From contig NW_004955423.1 of the NCBI RefSeq assembly GCF_000276665.1, positions 6,726,598-6,790,597 of the forward strand: 64,000 bases of DNA, written 5' to 3'. The translations under genes and the position numbers were made by a program. Shown here piece after piece: positions 24,426-36,225 of this stretch (positions are counted from its first letter, which is position 1; the number at the start of each line of letters is the position of its first letter). The notes below the pieces were generated by a model that saw only the letters and a list, made by a program, of their open reading frames with translations, had not been told where the DNA came from and did no database searches. This DNA is from Chinchilla lanigera. Its lineage: Eukaryota; Chordata; Mammalia; Rodentia; Chinchillidae.

Positions 24426-25010
24426 AGAGGAATGAGGAGTGCAAGTTTCTGACTAGGTCTTCACAAATGAGTCATAGTGGAAGGGAACCTAATAGGGTCC
24501 TTCTGCTCAGTGCTTAGGCACTGCTGTGATCCCTGGGCACAAATAGTCATGCAAGTAAGAGCAGCACCTGCGTTATCTGTCCAGATCTCTGTGGTTCCCT
24601 TAGGAACCGTTCCAAGGACCTTAGAAAAGCCAGATGGGACATACACTAATGCAATGATTAAAGCTCAGAAAGAATCATTAGGTATTTGAAATAGGAGATG
24701 CTTAGGCATAGGATGGCTATTATGTAAAAAAATATCACTCAATCAGTGGTGTACACTTGCCTACTTGCCCTAGTATATCTTAAAGATCTGGTGCTCATCC
24801 TGCCTAACCCAAGCTAGGTTTCTAGCTCCAGACTCCAGACTCATGGTTCACCCTTCAGCATGCCGCAAGATCCCATGATGTCCTAGAGCTTGACCGTGGG
24901 TTTACAGTAGAAAAAAAGAACCAAGATACTGACAAGGGCCACACGCTGCAGAAATGAGCAGGACATGCAGAGAAATCACATTCCTCCGGGACAACTTCCA
25001 GTCATCCCAG
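24426..25010. other. Unique sequence, no gene seen
   Basis: Two overlapping short frames on opposite strands at 24,461-24,689 are likely chance openings. Confidence 0.5.
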
Positions 25011-25014
25011 CAAT

Positions 25015-25096
25015 GGCCCCGTAGTTCAGGGGATAAAGCACAGTAATTTGACAGCTGTCACTTTGCTTAGTAGGACATCAGCACCATGATCAATTC
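25015..25096 (+). other. tRNA-like fragment with A-box and B-box matches
   Basis: GGCCCCGTAGTTCAGGGG reads like a tRNA acceptor strand plus D-arm, and TAGTTCAGGGG (25,022-25,032) fits the pol III A-box pattern. GATCAATTC (25,088-25,096) fits the B-box pattern exactly. The anticodon arm is only hinted at by ACAG/CTGT (25,040s and 25,050s) around an over-long loop, and no matching 3' acceptor strand is visible. It is a decayed tRNA pseudogene or a chance match. Confidence 0.25.
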
Positions 25097-28000
25097 TACA
25101 GCCAGCAGCCTGCACTCCAGAATGTGCTCAGGTGCTGCCAGCATGGGCTGGGGGAGAGGACCTCTGTGTACTTCAGACATAGGAGTCTCCCAGCCTTTTC
25201 CTCCAGGCTAGGAGGATTTGTATTTTGCCTCTGTTTGTTTTTATGAAGCTGCACTGAGGCAAACTCTCTCACATGTGCAAAGCAACATTCTGATAAACAG
25301 TGGAGTACACAGCCACCCGGAGTCCTGAGCTGAAGGTCACAAAGAAGAGACCAAATCCGGTGAACTCAGGGATGTTTGGGCCTGAACTTGTAAATCCAAA
25401 CAATCTCACAGTTATGAAATGGAAAGTTTGTGGGGAAAAACAAATGCTTTGGTTATTACAGTGTTACTACATTCATAAAATATATTTCATTGGGGGGGAG
25501 TTTACACAGGGGGTAATGAGATTTTTGCTTTATACATTATTTATAACCGCTTAATCCAGGTACTGTGGGTTATTTTTTTTTTATTCCTTCCTTTTCACAG
25601 CTACAAAACACTTCAGTATTTCTAATTTATTTCTGCTTACAATACAGATGTTCTCAATTGTGTTTCTAACTACATTCCAACCGTTATGATCGGGTTTATT
25701 TGTTTGTGTCAGCATACAAGCAGGGGTGAATGTGCAATACACAATAGTAAGCCTTCCAGAAGCCTGTAGCAAGGCCTCTTGTGCTTTCGTTATCAACAAA
25801 TTAGAGTGTGCTGCTTGGCACTATCTTTATCATCAGTGAACTTAGTCCTCGGGGAATCCCCCTGCCATAGGATAGGCAGGGCAACAGCCCCTCTCGGAGC
25901 AGAAAGGTTGCATGCCTTAAAACGGCACCTTCAGGATGGCCATTTGGAAGCGACATTTGGAGAACATTTGGGTTATGTCCTCTAACTGAATTTCCAAGCT
26001 GTTGGTAACCGACTACAGGAAACGCAGTCTGCACTGAATACTAAGAAACAAGAGTGTAAGAGCCTTGAAGGTCATGTGTAAATATTGACATTTTAATTTT
26101 ATTTAGCATACCAAACTGGGGCTTCGCCTCGCTTATCTTGCCATAAAAACTCCTCACCCACCTGCACTGCCCCTCAGATTGTCGGGGAAAGATCTGATCA
26201 GAGCAGCCGTGAGTGCTCTCCCCTGCCTTCCCTAACAAGGCTGAGTTCTGTTTGTGCAAAATCTGAGTCAGAGGGACGTTCCTCCCCTCTCCTCTCCACC
26301 ATGGACTGATGCACCTGATTAGATAACAGAAATTTGTGGGCTGAATGCGCATGTAGTGACATGAAAGTCAAGATGCAAATACACTCAGGGAAAACAGCCT
26401 CCCGCCCACTTGCAGAGTCAAGGCAGGTGTCTTAAAACCGAAGTTATTTGGGAAACCAATAACTGGCTAATTTGTCCAGGGCACCCTTCTGTGTGTCCTC
26501 CGTAGTAGCATGAGGAAGAATAACAGTGTGTCCTCCGGCTCTGTACCCTTCTCATAGACCAAGACTTCACCTGCAGAGCTTATTTTAATCAAGACCAATC
26601 CTGAAGGTGAGTGCAGGTAATAGCCGGTCTCCCCGCCAACGGTGGTGCTTAGCACTCCACACGCACTTAACAACTTCACCAAGACATCTGAGCATTGACC
26701 CACAACAGCATTACTTTCCTCTGCCAAAACAAAGAGACCAGCTTATGCAGAACAGCCTGGCAGTCTGGTAGCTGGCCACAGGCTCCTGTCTCCCTCCGGT
26801 GAGGTCACTAAATCATTTCGCTCCTGGATCAGTCGTTGGAAATGCAGGTCCAGCCGAAACTAGGGGCCAGCAGGTTAAACATGGAGGAATAGTCTTTGCT
26901 CTAAAAGGTTTTTTTTTCCTAAGTACAAAGAAGAAAATTGAATGAGGGAACAAAATGATCTTTTAATGCTTCATAACTCAAACTCTTAACTTACCTAAAA
27001 ACTGGGGAAATGGTATAAAAGTCTAACACCATTTTTTGCCCTTCACATTTGCGTTTTGAAAGGTGCTCCTCAAACATTAATGATCTGGTCTCCGAGCCCA
27101 AATAAATGTCATGATTTAAAACTCACACTTCCAGTCGCCATGCTAATCACCGTTCCCTACTTCAGCTATTGAAATAGGGCTATAGAGGAAAGTATCTCTC
27201 AAATATACGTTGTTCTGTTTTAAGGTAATACTGAGTGCCCAGGGTCAGACGTATCTGAACTTCCCCAGGGAGCAATGTGTACTCCTGGTGTCCAGCCCAA
27301 CCCCTTACCCTACCCTCAAGCCCTCAGAGAATCTCCCCTCCGTACCTTAGATGACCGTCCCACCTTTTTCCTGCTCCTGCAATCCCTTTCAGCCAGTACC
27401 TACCTTTGTGGCTTATATTGGCCTTCACAAGTTAGTTTTGTGTTCTGCACAAACCCAGAGAATTTCCTTTTTAAGAGTGAAAACAAAAACCAAAGAATAA
27501 ATTGTTACAGATGGAAAGTCAGACACCACGGCTCCTAGATAAAATGCAACTTGGGACTAGGGAGTATATTCTTCGCATCCCTAAAGTAGCCAAACCAGCT
27601 AAGTCAGTACCCATAAAACAGAATTTCAAGACAGGGTACTGTTCCTTCCCACCATACACCATGATGTTTACCACAGTGTATATAACTTTACCTACCTAGT
27701 CAGAACTCAATCTATTCACTTAAAGCTCAATTAATAGAATTTAGCTGCCTTATTCCAAGACCGTATTGACTTTCTGCTTCCCTCAAAAGAAAGAAGCAGT
27801 GTTTTAAAAAAGAACCTCACAGATGTATAAAAACATGTTATAGTTTCGTCAGAACATCTAAGCCAAAGTGGCACAATTCACTGTTTTAATAAAAAATAAT
27901 TCATTTCTCTGATTATCCCTGATGTATTTCAGCCTAAAGTCTACTATGTTTTGCAGAGCGGCTGGTCTCCTCCAGTTGCTAATACTTGAACCTACAGAGA

Positions 28001-29120
28001 TGAGAAGAGAGTTCAAGACAAGATGCTTTGTTTGAGCTTGTGAAAAAGATGGCCTTTATCAAGTTCAGTGTCATAACTTGTCAAGGATGAGTATCCTTCC
28101 TGGCAAGTAATAGTTCTTTATTATATGGAAATGGTTCCTAATTCTCAGCAGATAGAGCATTTAATAAAACAGGGGTGTTCTCCCAAATCACAAATAATGT
28201 GATGGCCGACGAGACTGACTGCTGTAAGCTTTGACAGCTAGTTTCAGAGTTATGTTCTCAAGCACAGAAGAGCAACAGTGCCTGTTGGCCAAGGCAGGCC
28301 ACTGCTGTGAGAAGGAACATAAACTTCCCCAAAGGTAACTGGGCCAACTGCCATTTTCAAAATTACTGTATTATTGAAAGTAATATGGTAATAAGAACAG
28401 AAGAGTTAGGCTATATTTACTGGGCTCATTAAACAATTGCCCCCAAAAGAAGAAAATATCAATTTTCAATAAATTTTGAAATTTATAACTGTCTGGCACT
28501 GTTTCCAAGCATGTAGAAAAAACTCATTTTTCTTTTTTCTGGACTAGTGTATGTCAGTCCATAAGTGCATTAGCATCATCTGGGAAGTCACGCAGATTTG
28601 GCTTATTTTATTATTTTTGCCTGCTTATTTTCTAAATATGCGATAGCATCCCACCACAAATCTATACTGAAATAAAATGATGCATTTGTGTCAAGGAAAT
28701 TTTGAGATATCTTCCAGGTAAATTCTGATATGAATTTAGTGGCATTAATTGAGTGGCACTAGTACAGACCCCAAACTCTACCTTGGAGGGCTGTAACTAC
28801 CCCGCCTCAGAGGCAAGGCCCATACCTTCATAACATGGTACACACGAGGAAATAGTTTAAAAGCGGAAAACTTCACAAAAGTGAACACAGCATTAAAGGA
28901 TTTTGAACCCAAACTAAAAGAAGCAATAAATTCTTTCTTTCCTGGTCTTTTACTCTGTGTTCCCTTCTTTTTTCTCTTGGTGTTATTTACAGGCCTTTCT
29001 ATCCATACGTACGCTGCAAGAGTTGTTGTCCCACAGCCCTCATCTCCTCTCACCCTGAATCTCTAGCTAGATGGCCTCACTTATCTCCTTGGCTTTGACC
29101 TCATATGCATTTGGCTCCTA
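25097..29120. other. Repeat-poor unique sequence
   Basis: About 4 kb in which I recognise no SINE, LINE or LTR. Open frames are short (longest 103 codons at 26,041-26,352, minus strand) and show no domain. The block at 25,440-26,030 is AT-rich with several TAAT-type motifs. The lack of insertions could mean selective constraint or chance. Confidence 0.45.
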
Positions 29121-29122
29121 TG

Positions 29123-29520
29123 TTAGTTAACGAGGGCCATAACACAGTATCACAGTTGGGGTGGCTTAAACAGAAGGATTTCCTTCCTCACAGTTCTGGT
29201 GGCTGACACCCAAGTCAAGGTGCTGAAAGACTTGGTGTCTTCTTAGGCCTCCCTCTCTGGCTTTCAGATGAATGCCTTCACCCCATGTCCTCACACGGCC
29301 TCTCCTCTCTTCATGCTCTCTGGTACCTCTTCTTCTTCTTCTAAGGACACTGACCCTATAGGATTAGGGCTCACCCTAGCAGTCTCACTTTAACTTGTTA
29401 CCTCTTTAAAGACCACCATTAAAGCAGAGATCAGATGGGCACCTACTCTGCCTGACCTCAGAGAAGTGTAGCATAAGCCCCCAACACTTCTTTCCGTCTT
29501 CAATGTGATAATGTTAATAA
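29123..29520 (-). repeat. MLT1-like MaLR LTR, reverse orientation
   Basis: The plus strand reads as a reversed MLT1 LTR in full order: 'tgttagttaacgagggccataacacagtatcacag', 'ggtggcttaaacagaaggat', 'ctcacagttctggtggctga', 'gtcctcacacggcctctcct', 'attagggctcaccctagcag' and 'tacctctttaaagaccacca'. No internal coding sequence remains. Confidence 0.85.
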
Positions 29521-29950
29521 AGGAACATGAGCTGACAGATATCAAATCAAGGATGATCAAACTAAAGAACTGGAAAATTTGATAGTTTTCTATAATGTGC
29601 CTATAAGTGTAGCATAATCAGATATGAGAAGATGGAGTATTTTTAAATCTTAGAGATGTGCCCTCCCCAGAGCAATACGATGGCAAGCAACATAGAAGAA
29701 AGATGAGCCATAACAAAAATGTCGAGGCCCAGGTTAAAGCTGGCAGGTAAGGATGGAATTAGACTGACTTAGAAGTACCTTTTCCAGGAGAAGATTATCA
29801 CTCATCAACTACATGTTCCTCATAATTTAAAAGGAAAAATTTCCAAGGGAGTCACAAAAGTCAGAACCCAAATGATTTATCATCAGTAAATCTGCTGTAA
29901 GCCCCAACTTGTGTGTAAGCCACCCCGGAGCCCACCTGATTGTATGGGTC
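29521..29950. other. Unique sequence, no gene seen
   Basis: Mixed composition without recognised repeats, domains or RNA genes. Confidence 0.5.
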
Positions 29951-29954
29951 ACCT

Positions 29955-30160
29955 CAAAGGGCTTGGACTTGAAGACTTGACTCCAGGTCTAACTGTGTGC
30001 TGTCCAGCTGATCTAACATAACTCACTGTCTTCTCTGAGTCTCAATTTCCTATCTGAAATAGGGGTAATATTACCTATCCTGACAGCAAGTTGTAAAATT
30101 CAACGAGATCATGTGATATAACTATGAATTTGCTAAGAAATGTAACCAGGCAATTTCATT
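29955..30160 (+). repeat. MIR SINE remnant
   Basis: Order 'actcactgtcttctctgagtctcaatttcc', 'tatctgaaataggggtaata', 'ttacctatcctgacagcaag' followed by 'gatcatgtgatataac', matching the MIR middle and 3' parts. Confidence 0.65.
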
Positions 30161-30240
30161 CATTTAACTGTAAATTATACAGTGTTCTCCAAATATATAC
30201 TATTAATATTATTTTCATTATGTTTTTCTTTTTGCTGTAG

Positions 30241-30446
30241 GCAACTAGTGACAGTGTATGCTGCAAATGCAAGTGACCTCACAATTAGATGGGACATGAA
30301 AGGCTTTGAAGGATGCTCTCAGACAATCCTATTCACTCAGAAAGATGCAGACTTCCTAGTACAATGAGGCAAGTCATCTCAAGTGTGTATGAGACTACAA
30401 GGAGACAAGATATAAAATACATGAAGAAATTGCATACAACAAAAAG
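30241..30446 (+). other. Exon-like segment, strong splice signals
   Basis: A pyrimidine-rich tract (30,210-30,240, ending 'tttttctttttgctgtag') gives a strong acceptor at 30,239-30,240. 'aaaaag|gtaagt' at 30,441-30,452 is a near-perfect donor. The 206-base segment is open in one frame for 41 codons, then TGA at 30,365-30,367; the other two frames stop early. If real it is more likely an exon of a non-coding transcript or a cryptic exon than internal coding sequence. It is free of recognised repeats, unlike its MIR flank. Confidence 0.35.
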
Positions 30447-30452
30447 GTAAGT

Positions 30453-31950
30453 CTGAAGTCTTGAGATTCTTTCTGTAGATAGTGATTCCAAAGTTTACTA
30501 TGTATTGGCTCTATTCAGGATACTTAATAAAAAGTGAAAATTCTCATTAATTGGGAACCCTCCCCATGCCCATTTCCTATAACACAGTTTAGTAGGTCAA
30601 CACTTTAAAAAACATGTCCCTGGAGGGTGGATTCAGACCCTGAGGAGAAGCATCCCATGACTCATATAACACTGTGGAGATTTTTCAATGATTTCCAAAC
30701 CAGTGTTGTATGCACAGTACCAAGGATAACTTGAGATTTCTGGAGAGACACTCTATAATCTCTATTGCCAGAATTCCAAAATATGCCAATATAAAAGCAT
30801 TCAAATTAAATAAAATCTTAGTGCTTGTTACTCAAACTGGTTTCAAGATGAGGCCTTTGATCTTATAAATTGCCACCATAAACTTCAGTATGTAGGAATT
30901 TGGGATTTTCCAAATTCCCCTAAAAATGTTATAAAGTGTGGTCCGTGTCACATCCTGCTGAGCTGGGTGGAGGCTGGTGTATGTGCAACTGCCTTCGCTT
31001 ATCAGGGGATTCTTGGCCTGTCTAACTCAGGTGAAATAGGGAGTATTCAAAGCCTCACCTGCCCCACTCAACACATCACCTTTTCTACCAAAAAACAAAT
31101 CTGAAAAGTATCTCTAAAGACTCTGAAGCCCTAAGCAAGAAACTGAGAAATTTGTAAGAACCTTTCTGGAATTGTGATCTCTTCCTACACCCTGTTAATC
31201 ACTGTTACTGCACAAGCCGCTGTACCAGCTTTTTCAGGTCACTGTTGTCTGCCATCAGCATGCTGGACACCTGAATGAGGGGAAAAACTTGAATCAGTGA
31301 AGCATGATTAATACCATGTGATATTTTAAAGCAAACTCTTGTATGCTTACTACTTCTGTCCTTACTAAGAAGTGCACTTGTAATCTGACCAGTAGAGTAT
31401 AGGTAGAGCTGTCTTTCATAATCTTTTTGCAGTAATCAATACAGTGCAGCCAAATTGGTGTCAATAGGTTAGATTCCTTATTTGTCATTATTGAGGGTTT
31501 TCATTTCTTCATTGAAAAACTATTGGTTTACATCATGCCATTTGACTTCTGGTTCAAGTGCTTTCAAAGAAGCTGATTTCCTAAAAATGCGTCCTTGAGA
31601 TCCTGACAGTCTAGCAGTTAGGAAATCTAAGTCAAGATTATGGGGCTAAACACGGGCAATGGTATTAAGTATATAAATAGGTGCTGGCCAACGAAAGCTA
31701 GAAGCGCAAAGGGAATAACCAGTTACCAAAAGCAGGCAATCACACTTTCATTTAAATTTTTTAAAGTATCCCAGTATCTTAGTTTCTTTCCAATTTAAAA
31801 GAAATGCAGCCAATACTCAAGAGAAAAAAGTGTATGTGTGTGTGTGTGTGGAAGTAAGAGTTTCACTTCCATTTCTGAGCCTCATAAGCAAATCATCCTC
31901 AACATCTTTTCCTTTGCACAAGGTGTCACAGTCTACAAAGCCTTCTAAAA
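30453..31950. other. Unique sequence with a (TG)n run
   Basis: No gene recognised. A (TG)10 run lies at 31,831-31,850. The short minus-strand frame at 31,294-31,488 has no domain. Confidence 0.5.
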
Positions 31951-31954
31951 AATC

Positions 31955-32042
31955 GTTTATTCTTCCAACAAAAATGTATTGAGTTCCTCCTCTCCACCAA
32001 GCACTGTGCTAGACATTGGAAATGCAAATATAACGAGGTAAC
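31955..32042 (+). repeat. Ancient interspersed repeat fragment
   Basis: 'atgtattgagttcctcctct', 'ccaccaagcactgtgctaga' and 'cattggaaatgcaaatataa' follow the common mammalian old-repeat pattern 'tattgagcacctactatgtgccaggcactgtgctagg'. The family (L2-type or other) is not resolved. Confidence 0.55.
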
Positions 32043-32048
32043 ACTTAC

Positions 32049-32109
32049 CTTCAACAAGTCCCTGGGTTCAATCTCTTGCCCTGAACAAATTCAAGGAAGG
32101 GGAAAATAT
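32049..32109 (-). other. Exon-like segment on minus strand
   Basis: On the minus strand 'ttcttttctttgcag' (AG at 32,111-32,110) is a strong acceptor and 'ttgaag|gtaagt' (GT at 32,048-32,047) a near-perfect donor, bounding 61 bases. Each frame has a stop, so it would be non-coding. It lies directly beside an ancient repeat fragment and about 70 bases from the 3' end of the minus-strand L1. Confidence 0.25.
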
Positions 32110-32184
32110 CTGCAAAGAAAAGAATATAACAGCAGCTTTCTTTTTAACATACATTTCCCACCCTTATCCCTCAAAAACTCCAAA

Positions 32185-34560
32185 ATCTTTTTTTAAAGAG
32201 AAAAGAAAACAAAATAACAACAACAAAGATTAAAACAAAACAACACAGAAACAAGAAAAATGATACAGAATCTCAAAACAAGGTGACAGGAAATTAACAA
32301 TGCTTGTTATATTACATATTGTTATCTTCCACGAAGTCACTCAGATTGCTAGAGGTGAGAATGCAAGATTGATCAAACAATTAAAGACAATAACAAGAAT
32401 AAAAAAAAATTAGAAATGGTACGGAGCTTCACTAATCAAGATGGTAGGAATTCAACAATGGTTGTTATATTGAATATTGTTGTCTTCAAATTAGTATTCA
32501 GATTACCAGATATAAACTTGCAAAATTGGTCAAAAAGAAAAGATTTAAGCATCAGCTGCTCCTTTCAATAAACCAATAGACATCAGCAATCCAATTATCC
32601 CAGCTAACCTTGTATATACATATATATTTTCCCCCTTCCTTCTTTCTTTCTTTTCTCTTTCCCTCATCCTAGTTGTTTCTTCCCTTTGAGCAATTTCTTT
32701 CCCTTTCACAATATCTATTGTACCCTTTGGGTTTTATTTACTCTTTCAGGTTCTTAAACTAGGGAGACAATATGATATTTACACATGAAGGTCTGATTTA
32801 TTTCACTTAGGAGTATGATCTCGAGTTGCATCCATTTACCTATAAAAGCCTCAAGTTTATCTTTTTTTGTAGCTGAGTAATACTCCATTGTATAAAAATA
32901 CCACATGTTTTTTATCCATTCCTCAGTTGATGGGCATTTGGGTTGTTTCCAAGATTTAGCTATGACAAATTATGCTGCTATAAACATGGGTGCACATATA
33001 TCACTAGGTATGATGTTTTTAGTTCTTCTGGAAAAATACCCAGAAGAGGACTAGCACAATTGAATGGGACCTCTAATCCTAGTTTTGTGAGGAATCTCCA
33101 TACTGATTTCCATAGTGGTTGTACCAGTTTACACTCCCACCAACAATGGAAAAGTGTTCCGTTTTCTCCACAGCCCCTCCAGCATTTGTTATTGGTTGAC
33201 TTCTTGATGATGGCTATTCTTTTGGGGGTGGAATCTCAGTGTTGCTTTACTTTGCATTCCTCGATGACCAATGATGTTGAACATTTTTCATATATTTATT
33301 TGCCATTTGTATTTGTCCATCTGAGAATCATGTATTCATCTCAAATGCCCATTTTTGGATTGGATGTTTGAATTTAGGGGACCTGACTCTTTTTAATTCT
33401 TTACATGTTCTAGATAGAAGTCCTTTGTCTGAGGGACAGGTGGCTACACTTTTTTCCCAATTCATGGGCTTTCTTTTTGCCCTATTGGTGATTTATTTTG
33501 ATGTGCAAAAACTTTTCAGTGAGATGATATCCCAGTTGTTGATTCTTTGAAGTATTTCCCATGCAGTTTGGTTTTTCTTCATGAAATCTCTGCCTGCCCC
33601 TATGCCTTCAAGATTCTACCTACATTTTCCTCCAGTAGATTTAGTGTTTCTGTTTTAATATTCAGATCTTTGATCCATTTTGACTTTAGTGCATGGTGAT
33701 AGACATAGGTCTAATTTTAGTCTTCAGCATGTGGAAAGCCAGTCTTTCCAGCACCATTTATTAAAGAGGCTATCTTTCTTCCAGTGAATATGTTTGGCCC
33801 CTTTGTCAAAGATAAGGTGGCTGAGTGTGTTTGTAGTTTTGTCTGCATCTTCTGGTCTGTTCCGTGGATCCTCAGGTCTGTTTTTTTGCCAGTATCATGG
33901 TGATTTTATCACAGTAGCTTTGTAGTATAATTTTAAGTCAGGAATTGTGATACCTCCTGCCTTTCCTTTGTTGCTGAGGATTGCTGTTGCTATTGTAGGC
34001 CTCTTCTCATTCCACATGAATTTTAGAGATATTTTGTCTCGATCTGTGAGGTATACTAATGATATTTTAATCAGGGTTGCACTGAATCTGTATAACAATT
34101 TTGGGATAATGGCCATTTTCACAATATTGGTTCTTCTATCCATGAGTAAGTAATATCTTTCCATTTTTTGAAATCCTCTTTGATCTCTTTTTTCAGAGTA
34201 CTGTAATTTTCACTGTAGAGATCTTTTACTTTCTTTGTTAGATTGATTCCTAAATATTTCATTTTTTGGATGCTATTGTGAGAGGTATAGTTTCTGTAAT
34301 TTGTCTCTCAGTGTGTTTGTTGTTTATGTACAGAAATGCTGTTGATTTTTGAATGTTGACTTTGTAACTACACTACTGAATTTGGTTGTTAAATCTACAG
34401 TCTTTTGGTGGAGTTTTTGGGGTCTTCTATGTAGAGTATCCTGTCATCTGCAAATAATGATAATTTCACTTCTTCCTTTCCTTTCCTTATTCCTTTTATT
34501 TCTCTCTCTTGTCTAATTGCTCTGGCTAACATTTTCAGAACTATATTGAACAGGATGCAA
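32185..34560 (-). mobile_element. 5'-truncated L1, minus strand
   Basis: Read on the minus strand, it starts inside ORF2 near 34,560 and ends in an A-rich tail near 32,185. The frame at 34,164-33,895 carries the L1 ORF2 segment [16 protein letters not shown]. The later 'KDSLFNKW' part lies near 33,765, the '[10 protein letters not shown]'-like 'tagccaaatcttgg' part near 32,960, then the ORF2 end and a purine-rich 3' UTR near 32,640-32,700. Frames are interrupted, so it is dead. A weak target duplication 'ccaaaatctt' / 'caaaaatctt' is seen at about 32,181 and 34,557. The plus-strand frames at 32,943-33,550 are antisense shadows. Confidence 0.92.
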
Positions 34561-36025
34561 AAATCTTAATAATTCCAAAGGAGAAAAAAGAGATCACACT
34601 TTCCAAAGTTTGAAAAAAATCATTTCACTGTTTCTCATTCACTAGAGTCCTTTGCTAAACATTTGGTAATTTCATACAATTTAAGAGAACATAGCTCCAA
34701 ACTCTTCTCAAAGTTTTTAGGCATACCCTAAGAGCTACAGATATCCGTACTTGTCATACTCTTAGACTTAAAGAGGGTAGTACTTTTCCTCTTAAATAGT
34801 AGTAGACTGGCATTAGATTTACAAATAAACCTTTAGAACATTAACTGAAAAAGCAATTAAGGAATGTTATGATGTGTTATGCACTGTGATTGGAACTGTA
34901 AGAGCTGAATAATACCATGTCTCTGACCATGAGGAGCTCAAGAAGGGAAAAATACATATAAAAAGCTAAGTGAAAAGTAAAGCAAATGTTCTACAGGAAT
35001 GGAAAAATGGATGTCCTAAGGTAGATTTTTTTCATGTAGCTAAACTTCCTAACCCTCTTTGAATGTTTTCACCGTGTCACCGTTGGTGGAATGAACATGT
35101 GAAACAGCTGTCATCCTCTAGGCTCTGAGCACAGTATTTAAATTCCTCAAAATTCTACAACAGTTTATGAAAATGTGTCCTACGAGTCAGTTAGAAAACA
35201 AGGCAGCCTAATGTCACTTAGAAAAGACATCACGTGGACTTCACCTTTTTATTTTGACAGAAACGTTGAATTAGGTGAGTAGATGAAATAGTAAATCTTA
35301 CCTTGAAGGATTCTGACTGATTTCCGCTGGCCAACACAAGAAATAATTCGTACCAAATGAAACCACATAAGAGGATTTCATAATAAACTGCAGTGTCCTA
35401 AGGGTGCTGCTCAGCCTGGGGGGAAGTTTCTAAAGCCATCCTTCTGGCTGTGCCCTTGCCTCCGTGTTATCCAAATGCATTCATAACAATTTAGATGAAG
35501 GTATAAAAATGGTGCCCTATTGAAACTCCAATGAATTTTTTTTTTAAATCTCAAAACATGACAACTGCTACTGTGCCTCCCTGTCATGCTTACATTTTTT
35601 AAAGTTTCTACAATGAATGAATAAATGAATGGATTTAGAAGTTTAAAAGAGGAAATAACTATAGAAAGATCACATGTAATGGGATAAATACAAGATCCTG
35701 CACTAAAGTTTAAAACAAAATACCAAAGTACAAAAGAAGGGGAGAGATTTTACTGCGCAATTTGACTGCATTAGTCATCCCTGCCCTAACCATCCAAAGA
35801 ACCATAAATAGAACAATTAACTAATCTTAGATTGTAGCAATCAAAGTTTAAAACTTAGACCAAATGAGATAGTAGTTAGTCTACTTTACACTCTCAGGCC
35901 ATATCTGGAATGTTTTGTTCCACTCTGGATGCATAACACTGAACAAATGTAAAGAAACACAGAACAGCTAAACATCATGTCATGTGAGAAATAATGTATT
36001 ATGTGTGATTATCATCATATTCATA
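34561..36025. other. Mostly unique; ancient repeat fragment at 34,845-34,965
   Basis: No gene recognised. 'tgtgttatgcactgtgattggaactg...aataccatgtctctgaccatgaggagctcaag' in broken form is the 'tgtgccaggcactgtgctagg...ggtccctgccctcaaggagctcac' old-repeat pattern. The rest shows nothing recognisable. Confidence 0.45.
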
Positions 36026-36029
36026 AAAA

Positions 36030-36225
36030 GAGCTTAGTGCCAAGTGCTTTACAGGCACGGTCTCATTGAGTTCTCATGACATTTTGCCTACAAGGCAAGT
36101 ACTATTATTACCCCCATTTTACAAATAAGAAAATAAAGAGAGGGAAGGCAACTTGCTCAAACTCATAGGTGAGAAATGCGGGCAAAAGTGAAGAGCTTCC
36201 CTGGTTCTAGAATCTGTACAGTTAG
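36030..36225 (-). repeat. MIR SINE, reverse orientation
   Basis: The reversed MIR order is clear: 'agtgctttacaggcacggtctcattgag', 'tactattattacccccattt', 'acaaataagaaaataaagag', 'gcaacttgctcaaactcata', then a degraded head ending near 'ctagaatctgtacag'. Confidence 0.75.

Noticed and set aside
26467..26727. 86-codon minus-strand frame with balanced composition
   Set aside because: Looks protein-like by composition but matches nothing I know; there is no partner exon or conserved signal to support it.
32943..33550. Two consecutive plus-strand frames (142 and 60 codons)
   Set aside because: They lie antisense to the minus-strand L1 ORF2; composition artefacts.
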